From the NCBI GenBank assembly GCA_963669155.1, contig OZ022591.1, positions 15,414,336 through 15,478,335 on the forward strand: a stretch of DNA of 64,000 nt, in the 5' to 3' direction. Source of the stretch: Arbacia lixula (Eukaryota > Echinodermata > Echinoidea > Arbacioida > Arbaciidae). The translations under genes were made by a program, and so were the position numbers. Numbering within the stretch: position 1 is the first letter of the stretch; each line of letters starts with the position of its first letter. The notes beneath the pieces were generated by a model. It ran no database searches. It was given only the letters and a program-made list of their open reading frames with translations, and was not told where the DNA came from. This document shows positions 42,101 to 54,400 of this stretch, one piece after another.

Positions 42101-44786
42101 ACCATCGAAACATTGGGAAAACATATAGAGAAGTGTTGGCAAGCTGTATATTCATAATTTAAAACTGATGCGTAGTGTAAAATTCAAATAATGCACGTAA
42201 CCAACGTCTGATCAATAGTCTTTACCTCAGGCTCTTAGCAGTTTGTGTTGAGATATCTGCTTTATTGATTAATCTGTTTATTAAATTATAAAACACGTTA
42301 TGAAAAAAAAAATGTTTTTTTAGAAGAAATCATCTCCATAGTTTAGTAATTACTCATAAAATTAGGATTTCACACATGCATAATAACCCAGGCATGAGAA
42401 TGACTTTCTTTAAAAATATCTGAAAGTAAATTAAACCAACGGCGGGGGTCCAGGGGCCCGCCTTAGGGCCCCTGGCGGGGTCCAGGGGCAGCGTCCTGGC
42501 GGGGATTCAGGGGGCAGCGCCCCCTGAAGCTCCTGGGTTTTAGCATTTTAAGGGGGTATAGGAAGCCATTCTGGAGTACCAATGTGATAGAAAAAGGAAC
42601 CCATAGTGGTGTACCTATTTGGCGGGGGGGGGGGGGGGGGGTGCACGTGCACCCTGGCCTGGGCCCCAGTCTAGACTATGCCCTTGGGTACCCATCAATC
42701 ATTCATGCCCTTACAGACCACCCGATGGCTTGGTAGTCTGGCTCACCCCTGGGGCTTGTGTCACTCCATACCTCGGACCATCGTGACTTGCCCCAAGGGT
42801 GGTGGCAAAACAATGATAAACTTAAAACATAGACTAGTCATTGTCATTGATGAAGCCCAACATCAAATTAATAAGATCAAGATCTAGACTTATCATTCAA
42901 TCATAATCATCAATAAAGATAAAGTTCACGAAGTTAGTAAGCTTAACTTTAAAATGAATGTCATGTACAGTAATTATTCACAAACAAAGTATTCAAATTA
43001 CCAAAGTTTAGGCAGTAGTTGGTCCTTCTTTCACGGTATCTCTTCTTGTGTTTGTCTCCAGTGGCATGCTGACGCAGTGTTTTAAGACCTCCGTTGCCAT
43101 ACCTTAATCCTTATGCCGTCATTGCACCATAAGCACCAAGCTTCACCGGGATTGTACAGCTTACGAAAACAATCCCCAACTAAATGTTGATCAGGAGTGC
43201 CTTCCAAAAATACACGGTCACACCACGACCAGTTCCATCTATTTTTGACGGATTTATCTATCTCTTTCGGGTCCGCTTCTCCCCCATCGCGATCAACGAA
43301 CTTCGGCTTGGATGCCGCCATTTTGATACTGCATAGTCTGAAAGACCAGCCGTTACGATGCTGTCAATTTCTCTCCAAGATGCGAACATTGTGGAGTGTA
43401 ACGAAACAGCATCATTACGGCTGTTTATGAGACTGAAAGCCACCGCACACATGCTACACGATTTTCGGTCGCGCACCACTGAATCAGTTCAGTGGCTCGC
43501 ACGATCAGTGCAGCAGTGGTGCGACCGAAGCTCGTGTGGTGTGCATCTGCGGTGCAATCTCGCGCTCCGTGCGAACAAATCGATCAGTGAGGCGCGTTCC
43601 CGGGGCGCGGCCCGGTAAGGATTCAGCCTCGCGGTGACTCGCTACGCAATGATTTCACTCGAAATGGTGAAGTACTTTTATAGTTTCTGAGTGTAAAAAT
43701 GACTTGACCCCCCAGACCCTACCCCCCAAATATTATTTCAAATTCACATCGAACTCGGCGACCACAGATTTTGATGTAAAAAAATCGGAATTCCGATAAA
43801 AATCGGAAAATTCTCATGCCTGATAACCACATAGATACTGTAACAAAGACTAATACTTTTTTCGTAGTACGAAAAAGGTCGGTTTGAAATTTAACGGCTG
43901 AAATTTTTACATATACAGAAAGCTTCAACATGCTATATTCTTAGAAAAAATGGTCTTGAATCACACTTTCTTCAATTTACAATCGTGATAGACGATTTCA
44001 AATATAAAGCTTGCAAAAGGGACGGACAATGTTTACACCATGGACTAAAGTAAATTTAGCTCAACAATATAGCTCCATAAGATGTGTGTGTTACTCGTGA
44101 ATAATTATGTGCGTCGCACAGAGCAATAAGCTGTCTAGTAATGGACATGTGACTATGATCAATTGGTGTTAAGGGGCCTTGTCACATACATGAAGATCAT
44201 CTCCGCCACGTCTTATAGACAAAAGAACGGATTGGCCTTTATACTTCCCTCTTTCCTGAATAGCGGTCCGAAGGTTGAAAGGACCACAAAGGCCAGTGGT
44301 CCAATAATAGTCCGTTCAGTCTTTTGTTTCACTCCGCCGCATCGTATGATAGTTTCATGGCACGGACCCTAGAAGGGTACATGGTTACATGTATGATGAG
44401 GAAAAGGACCACACAGATCTTTTGAACAAACAGAACGCTGGCAGCAGTAGTATATTGAAAAGGACACGGGATCATCCAGCCTTTCACAGAAGAAATCGCA
44501 TGCGGGATTCCCAGATATACCCGCAGTCTTGAACTTTTTACAAGACGCCTGAGTGGGTAGAACCCGCGGCTCACCTGATAGGCGTTGTTGTAGCCCGGGT
44601 GGTCGAGATCGTGGCAGATTGCTGATGTGATCATAGCCAGACATTCCAGGTCACCTATCAGCTTGGGCAGGTCTACTCTCCAGATGATGCCGTACATCTA
44701 CGTAGGAGGCAACGCAGTATGATAGGTTAGGCAAGCTGTGATTATGTCAATATATTTATCTCTCTCTCTCTCTCTCTCCCTCTCCA

Positions 44787-44857
<71 letters not shown>

Positions 44858-45025
44858 GCCCCTCCTTTTCATTATTTCTCATTCTATTGCTCTGTCTCCA
44901 TCATTCTCTTTATCTCCTTCTCCCTCCCTTTTTTCCTCTTTCCACCTCTTTCAATCTATATATCTATTAATCTCCCTCCCTCTTTTCCACCGTTCCCCTC
45001 TCCCTCCCCCTCTCTTTCTCCCCCC

Positions 45026-45071
<46 letters not shown>

Positions 45072-45266
45072 GTTCTCCCTCTCTTTCTCACTCTATCATG
45101 TCAGATGTGTGTGGGCAAGTATGCCAGCTAAAAGACCAAATTTATTATCTTCATTCAGTCTGTTTTTCTTTCTGTTTTTCTGTTTTTCTCTCTGCCTTAT
45201 CTCTCTTCTGTGTCTTTCCCCTTCATTTTTTGTCTTATTTCCCCTTCCTTTCTGTCTCTGTCTCTC

Positions 45267-45334
<68 letters not shown>

Positions 45335-45890
45335 CTCTCTCCTCCATACCCCTTACTTTCTATCCCTATGTCTGTTCCTCTACACAGTGGGGGAACAGCT
45401 GGATAGCGGAAGGATGTGGGGAAACACATAGAGAGGTAATTAAGAGGAGGATGAACTAGAGCATGGGTATGTGGCAAATTAAAAACAAGACAAACAAGAT
45501 GTATCACTTAGACTTACCATTTGGGAGACACAGAAACAATGCTTGAAGTTGTGGAATGGAACATTGTTGTAATGCCTGAAGACTTCAAAGAGAAAGTTTT
45601 GTAGAATTGGCATCTGGTGGAGAAAGTAAAATTTAAATAATTGGTGAGCACAAACAATCAATGACTACAATGGATTTTTTTGTATGTGATTCCTTTTATT
45701 TTTCCTTCTTCTCCATCTGACTTTTTCTTAACACCACTTTCTCCATCGTCATTCACATCCTAATCATCTTTTTACTATCACCACATCCCCATCCACTTCC
45801 CATCATCATAGTGGCAACATCACTAACAATACAATCAACAACACCATCATCATCACCACTACCACCACCACCACCATCATGATCATCATG

Positions 45891-45942
<52 letters not shown>

Positions 45943-45980
45943 CTATTATCACCACCACCACCCCCCCCCCTTCATCATTG

Positions 45981-46035
<55 letters not shown>

Positions 46036-46138
46036 CACTATTATCACCAGCACCACCACCTCCCCTTCATCATTGTCATCATCATCATCATCATCATTAT
46101 CACCATTATCACCACCACCACCCCCCCCTTCATCATTG

Positions 46139-46190
<52 letters not shown>

Positions 46191-48381
46191 CATTAACATC
46201 ACCACCACCATTATCCCCACCACCACTTCTACCACTACTACCATCACCACCACCACCACCCTCACCTTCATCATCATCATTATCATCAAAATCATCATCA
46301 TCATCACCATCACCACCACCACCACCACCACCACCACCACCACTACCATTACCATCATTATCCTCCCATCCTTACCTCAATGTTAAACTTTGCCACAAAG
46401 TCCAGGTCTATGTACATCTGCTGTAGTAAGAGCATCATCTCGGCGTCTTCCCACTGCCAGTTATCAAAGGTGGGTTGCCGCAGATACTCCCTGATGTCAT
46501 CCGTCAGCTGCAAGTGTCTGCTGGAATTCAGCAAGAGAAGCAACACAGCGCATCAGTCAGGCAAGCTGGGTTAGGGTTGGCAAGATGGCACGTTCCCCTG
46601 GGTTATGGGAACGTGCCCCTCAAACACGCTCTTACCACACACTGCCGCCGTCAGTGAGGTAGGCTCTCTCTATGGGAATGTGCCATACAAACGAACTCTT
46701 ACCACACTCTGCGTTGTTATGACATTGTCACCTTCAAAATTGTTCTCACATCAATATACAAATATTAATATAAAAACAGTTCAAGTGGTACACATTTTTT
46801 TTCTCTCTCTCTCTTTCCGTCTTTCTATCTCTCAATCTATCTTCTTTAATGTAATTAGTATAAATGTTTTCATATTTTCAAGCTGCGGCTTACTATGAAA
46901 ACCCTTCTGTTTGATTTACCTTCATTTTGCACTAAGGATACTTAAGGTTTCATTAAAGCTTCAGCTTATTGTAAAAAGCCCCTAATTTGTATTTCATTCA
47001 TTTATGTTACATTAGTGTTCTAAAATATCTATGTACGAATTGACACCATGTATCTACTATTGTATTCCTATTTGATGTATTGGAAATCAAGCAGAAAATA
47101 AATAAATCAAATTAAATCAAATCAAATCAAATTTTAGAAACCCAGGATATCACGTAATTTGAGAATCCATTTCTCCATTCATCTTTGCTAATTCTCCAGA
47201 TTAAAATGCTCCAAATGATATAAAGCATGTCTGTCATTTCTTACCAAGGATTCAAGAAAACAGAATGACCAGGGTTATTTCTTGCTACCATCGTGAAATG
47301 GTATCTTTCCACAAACACGAAGATTGAGACAATTGCAAAGCATACTCACACTCCCAGTGCATAAGTACCATAGTATAGGAATTTGTCGTCAACTGCTATT
47401 TAAGAAAAAATAACTAGGGTAAGTCTTGCAAATGCATTGAATGCTATCTTTCTCAAAATGAGGCAATTAGTCAATTACAAACCAAGTTTGAACTGCCATT
47501 ACACAAGCACAGTAGGAATTTGTCAAAATTACAATTAAAAAAATGACAAATAACATATTTTCATCAATAACCCTCTAGAGGCAACATGGTTTCCTTTATA
47601 ATGCCTTTCCCACTTACTGATCTCTTTCATATGTCTACTGGGCATTTGTAAGTTACAAGAAGCTATTATTGGAATAATCATCGGAGGAAAAGCAATGCAA
47701 AGAGCTGTTATGTAATCCAGCCTCGTTACATCGTTTCTCCAATTATATAATGCCACATATGACTTGCACCTGAGAGACCTTCATGTAAATAGGACAAAAA
47801 TGTCAGACGAAACATCCAAAACAGACAGATCTCTTGACTGTTCAATTAGACTGATCATATATGTCGGAAAAGTTCAGTAGAATTAATGATGTTACAATAA
47901 TATTAAGGCAAAAGGCCTGGAATACATTGACCTCCTCAGTGTTCAATAAGACTTATTCATAATATAGCACAGCTCAGTGGAATTAATATTGCATGTCTAT
48001 TGCTTTTTATGCATGCAATTATGACATAACTATGATATAATTGTGTTATGTCAGAAAATACTCAGTCTCAATGTATATGTTGTATTACTGTCTCTTTATC
48101 TGGTCATTGAAGAGAAAGAGAGAGAGGAGCGAGAGAGGGAGATAGGGGGAGAGAGAGAATGAGAGAGAGAGAGGGAGGGAGAGAGGGAGAGAGAAAGGGG
48201 GAGAGAGAAAGGGGGAGAGAGAAGGGGAGAGAGATGAGGAAAGAGATGGAGAGAGAGGGAGAGAGAGGGAGAGAGGGGGGGAAAGAGAGGGGGAGAGAGA
48301 GGGAGAGAGAGGGAGAATGGGGGAGAGAGAGGGAGAGAGAGGGAGAGAGGGGGAGAGAGAGGGAGAGAGGGGGAGAGAGAA

Positions 48382-48425
<44 letters not shown>

Positions 48426-51400
48426 AGGGAGAGAGAGATAAAGAGACACATTTGTGCAAAAATACTTAATCCACATCGCTGCTCTCCATCCAGGGGTATA
48501 ATTGAGTATCCGTTAGGAATAGAATGAGTGCACCTTAGTCGGTGCCATCATTCTAAATGATCCCTTGGAAGTGGACAGGTGTTACAAAGAGTAGGAGCAT
48601 CCGATGACTGGCGTAATTATGTTGTAAAGTGCTTAAGGCCCGGCCACACCGCCAGAACTTTGCTGGAGCATTGCTGAAGTGAAAAATTGTCACCACTGTT
48701 TAACAAAAGTTGGCCCCCGTTCAGGCAATGCCGTATACGATCGGCCACCATTGATGGTCCCTCCTACCACTCCGAAAGTGTCGAAATTCGGCCCCTCTCC
48801 CTTCCGTTCAAGGAACGCTCCAACAAAATTTGGGCGGTGTGACCAGGCCTTTCGAGGTGATAGCGTTTGATTTAAGACACTTTATCATGACTGCATATTA
48901 TTGTAAGAGAGATATACTCTTATACCCACAAACTTAATTGAAATATATTATGTCAAAATTACCATTGTGTATGTCATACAGTGTAATTACAATTTTCCCT
49001 CATGAATCAATCAATCACTGAATGGATTCATGAAAAAATAGATGAAAATCAAGGTAACCCATGGTAAGAGCTTAAAAACGAAAGTGGTTTGATATGTAGA
49101 AACAGTACAAAAAAACAATGTTTTGTACTGTTTCTACATATGAAAACGCTGCACAGTTCCTCTCTTCTAAAAATGATTGTTTTCCTGGAAGTAAAAAAAC
49201 AAATTTTCCAGTATAAATGTTTGTAAAATATATATACGCTGATGTAACCATTGTTAGCTTTGACTTCCATTATGCTTTTTAAAAAGACTATAAAAGGCAT
49301 GCTACAAAGCAGTTTATCTTTCATGCATTAGTTGAATTCTAAGTCACTGTTATATCTATATCTAATATCACAAACTTCATCTATACGCTGTCCTTTGTGC
49401 AATGATTTTGTCCGCAATAGGGCAACACAATTTATATCAATGTACTCCTATTTGTACTTTCTGGGTGAATAAGAATCATAGAACCATTAGGTGGCTCCAT
49501 TTTTATGCAGACTGCATGTATGGTGCTGTTTGGAAGTGAACTACTCGACTGTGTCACCTCGTAAGTACTAGAACTCACCCTCTTAAACCCAATTTTCGCG
49601 GGGTCTGGCGTTAAATTGTCAACTCCAGTCATGCGCAGTGTTTGACACAAAGTGACTCTTGTCGGAGGAGTAGCGATAAAAGACAGAAGATGCATGCAAC
49701 ATGACAACCTTAATGTCTACATGAATGAAGATGTGTTCACAGCATCACATTTTTTTTTAAGTTTGATTTTGGTGCTGTTGATGGGGATCTACCAATAATA
49801 TTATGATGAATGCAGATACAATTACATTCATCTCACCCATAGTAAATGGAATAATCCATACTAATGTTTATAGATAATTAGGTACAGTATCTCCGGCCTG
49901 CGAGCCCCAAAGCGTTTCTGTTTTGTACTGTCCTTGTTGCTTTTATCCCAATAAACCATTATCTATCTCTCTACCCATGTCCTCACAGGGAAGTGTATCC
50001 CTTCAGCAGATATTATCAAGGTCTGTTACCAAATTGCCAAGGTCCAAACATTGCTTGGGCCACAAAATGGACCTATAGATCTATTTTGTTGAATATGAAT
50101 TTTTAACAATTATGCACATTTCAATAAATACTTTCTTTGTGTTTGCCTCTCAAGTTCAGCTTCAAATACCAGAGCTGCCAGGTCTCCCTGATTTCACAGG
50201 AGACTCCCTGAAAGTAGACTAATAATACTACATTGAATTTCACCACTTTACCCAATCTCCCTAATTATTGATAGGTTATTGTCATTAGGTTGTATGGATT
50301 TGATAGACATCTCCCTGATTTCTGATGAAATTTCACACACCTAATGCCCTCTGATATCACATTCTAAAAACATTCGCAAACCGCAATAGTATCCATTTAG
50401 ACTAAAATGAGAACACACTTAATGCCTATTGATATCAGCCAGGGCATCCACCTCCCTGTATCAGCTCAGAATCCGACAGCTCCGCATTCGCACTAGAATC
50501 TTTTTAAACTGAAATGAGAACACACCCAATGCTCACTGATATCAGCTCACAATCTGACAGTTCCCTGTTCACACTATAGTCTTTATAAATTGAAATAAGA
50601 ACACACCAAATGCCTACTAACATCAGCTCACACTCACAATCTGACATTTCCCATTCACACTAAAATCCATTTAGACACAACTGTTCTGATTTGACACATT
50701 TTGATCTAATGGGAACACACCCAATGCCTACTGATATCAACTCACACTCACAATCTGACATTTCCTGTTCACACTAGAATCCACTTAGACTCAACTGCTC
50801 TGATTTGACACGTTTTGATCGAATAGGAACGCACCCAATGTGCACTCTGCCTCATCTCACACTCTGTTTATTCCCTGTTCACACTCGAGTGCTTTACAGA
50901 CTTCACCGATTTTTTTCCCGCTGGAGCGAGAAATTGCCCACCCAGCAATCACCTCTCAACACATTACATCATATGCCATGTGTAATACATCCCGTTGCAA
51001 ATATTTCACAAGTACAGTATCACAACAGTCCTGTCCAAAAACTACACCCCTGTACTAAAACAATATAGAGGCAGCAAAACACAAAATGTGTTTCTCTTTG
51101 TTATTTGATTTAGAATTGAGAGCTGTGTGATAAGTTCTCATGGTGGTGCCCTATTTGTTGTTAAAGTCTGCTTTAATTTGACAAGTGGTCATCAGAAAAG
51201 AAAACTGTCTATGAAGGGTTTAACGAGGATGTTTGTTTAACAGGGACGTGAACAAGGATGTAATGTACAGAGTTCTTTCAAAAGGGAACCTGGGGGAGTT
51301 TCATCAAGCTGTTTGTAAGCTACGAACGACTTATCAAAAGACTGGTGATCCCTTCTTGTGCTAAATGCGATACCACACTTTGTTCCTGCTTTAACATATT

Positions 51401-54400
51401 GGGAGTTAATTTCCAACAAGCCTAATAAAATTTGACAAATCATAAGCTTTGTACTCAGACACTTGTTCACAAAAAAAACGCTTTTATAAACATCAGATTT
51501 GAACTTAAGCTGATGGGAATACGAATAATTGAGAATGTGATTTAGCACAAGAAGGGATCACCAGTCATTCGGAAAGTCATTTGTAGCTTACGAATTGCTT
51601 GGTGAAACACCCACCTGCATAATTTATTGGGATTTATTGTGAAAAATATCAAATTGGGGGCAATTTTCAACAAATTTTGGCAAAAATCATAGACCTTTGA
51701 CCTCTGACCTTTCAGGAATTTTACCCAAACTTTCACTAGTCTACCTCCATGAAGTGACACATCTCTGTACCATGTTTTGTTTGGATTGAATCATTAGATT
51801 TGGATTCAATGTGAAAAATAGCCAATTTTTGCAATTTTTGCACCTGCATTATTCATACTTTTGGTACATTGTCCTTTATTATATCTCACATATTTAGGAG
51901 GTATAACTGTTTACTATCAATCATATCATTTTTTTTTTTTTTGGGGGGGGGGCAATTGGGCTTCACTTGTGTGATTGCATGGGGAAGTATTCCTCCTACT
52001 TTTGTTCCTGCTCATTTAGAGTTGGCCTTTGTAAATTATGCAAATCTATGCTAATAAAAGCACTATTTGACCGCTACTTATACACATAAAAGAATTATGC
52101 AAATCTATGCTAATAAAAGCACTATTGACCGCTACGTATGCACATAAAAGAATTATCAAGTGCTATTTATGGTTTACGATGCTTGTGCTAGGATACTTGG
52201 TATAGTTCATGGCCGTCAGCCAATCGGTTAACAGGATTATTAAGTTGAGGTATATAAATACTGCCTAAGCAGCCAAGAAACTGGGCAGAAGAGAAGCAAC
52301 TTACGAGATTTTACTGAATTTCTCCCAGACTCTTCTCTGGTCGTCTTGCGTCTTCCTGAGTTTTTGTTTGTAGAAAGGCAGATGATTCTGTGAGATGGCC
52401 ACAAACTCCTTGGTGAGACCTAGCCAGCTGAGGTGCTCCACACTCTGCAAGAACAGACAGACAGACAGACAGACAGAAACACAATTCGTCAGAACACAGT
52501 TTTATGTAAACCAACAGATACATACTTCAGGTATCAAAGAGTTTGTGCAAAGGAACATGAGTTCTTAAAACAATCTTCAGAAACTAGATCCTTGGCATAA
52601 ACCCAGTAGTAATGATATCATGCTCCATCCTGTAAATGAAAAAAAAATCAGACAACTTGTTAGAACACACTGTTATACAAACAGATCTATCCTGTAAATG
52701 AAAGACAGACAACTCATTAGAACACACTTCCGTACAAACAGACACATACTGCAGGTATCAAAAAGTTTGTGCAAAGGAACATGATTTCTTAAAGCAATCT
52801 TCAGTTTGAAACTAAATTCTAGGCATAAACCCAGTAGTAATGAAATCATGCTCCATCCTGTAAATTAAAAAAAAACAGACAACTTATTAGAACCCACTTT
52901 CGTACAAACAGATACATACTGCAGGTATCAAAGAATTTGTGCAAAGCAGTATTAGTTTTCAAAAAAAAAAATCTTCAGGTTTGAAACTAAATTCTAGGCA
53001 TAAACACTGTAGTAATGATATAATACTCCGTCCTGTAAATAACAAAAATTGTCAGGGCCCCGTTTCACAAAGAGTGAGCTGCAATAGATTGCAGAATTGC
53101 TATCTATTGCAACTCCATCCATCACAAAACCCTGACTTCTTTTCATCCATGTCCAAGCCAATTGTAAGGTTATGATAGATCCACGCGAGCTACGATCAAA
53201 ATCAATTGCAAGTTACATGTAAAATTAATATTGATCATAGGTTCTTTGTGATACGGATTTAAGATAGATAGATAGATCAATCGTACAATTGACTTTTTGA
53301 TCATTTGAACTATCTTTACTCTTGTGATACAGGCCCGGTTCTTTGAAACTCCATTTTCTTAGCTAACCCCAGCTAGCTGTGACATACAAATAACTGACCA
53401 ATGAGCAGTATTTGGACAGACAACAGATAAACACAAACAACATGTCTGTACAGGAGTTCCGTGTTTCTATTTCATCGATTGACAGATGACGTAGCAAGGC
53501 CAAGCACTTATACATCAGCCCAAGTTCTACTGCTACAAAGCATTACATGGCCAAAAACAAAACACAGACACTACAACTACTAATCAATTTGTCAATATAT
53601 TGAATTCATGAAATTAGTATATACACAAAAGTGAACACATGGATCTTGGCAAATGGATGACTTTAAAATTGAGCAATAGAGAGTAAATCAAAATGGAAAA
53701 CCATCCAATCTATAGTAGATATGAACTAGCTTCAGGTAACCATTTTTTGCAAAGCAGCACTAATGGTTATTGCATACTTTAATTCCTTAAAATCCATGCA
53801 ATGAAAAAGAAAAGGCATTGCTTAAGGCCCTATTGCCTCAATTTCTTCAAAGTGTATCACACACTGTTTTTAATCATATTCAGAGAGATTAAATGGCTTT
53901 CACACTTTTGCAAGCAGGCTGCAACTGGGGACAAAATTCTTCGCTTGATCATCATTACGCGGGGGAAAAAACACATCTTTATCTTGCTCGGTGTCTGCAT
54001 GGGCTGGGGAACAGGCCGTAGACTCTGCCTAAATTTGGTGTAGTGAAGACAGTCCACAAGACGGGTTCTCATTTTGCACTTTACCCCAAGATTAGAGGGG
54101 GAAGTTTTCCCAGCCATATAAGCTAGCTATTTTGGTAGATCAGGCTGATGGAGATGTAAATACATGGCTATTTCATGATCTGGCTAGGGAACCTGATTAC
54201 AAAATATCCAGCTATTTTGCTGCTTCAGGATGGTGAAGACAGCCCTTCTCTCTCTCTTGTACCGTAAAGTAAGGAAACAGCCACTCTGGTCAATTTGGGG
54301 AAAGAGGGAAAAAGAGTGGTTAGATAATTCTTGCAGATCTCTGAGATTGGATTAAGATTGATGAGTGTTGGATGAATAATTGTCGTTTCGACGTCTGTTC

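Noticed and set aside
49432..49707. 91-codon minus-strand frame with mixed composition
   Set aside because: It has no recognisable domain, would interrupt PDE9A between exons whose phases already fit, and lacks clear flanking splice sites.
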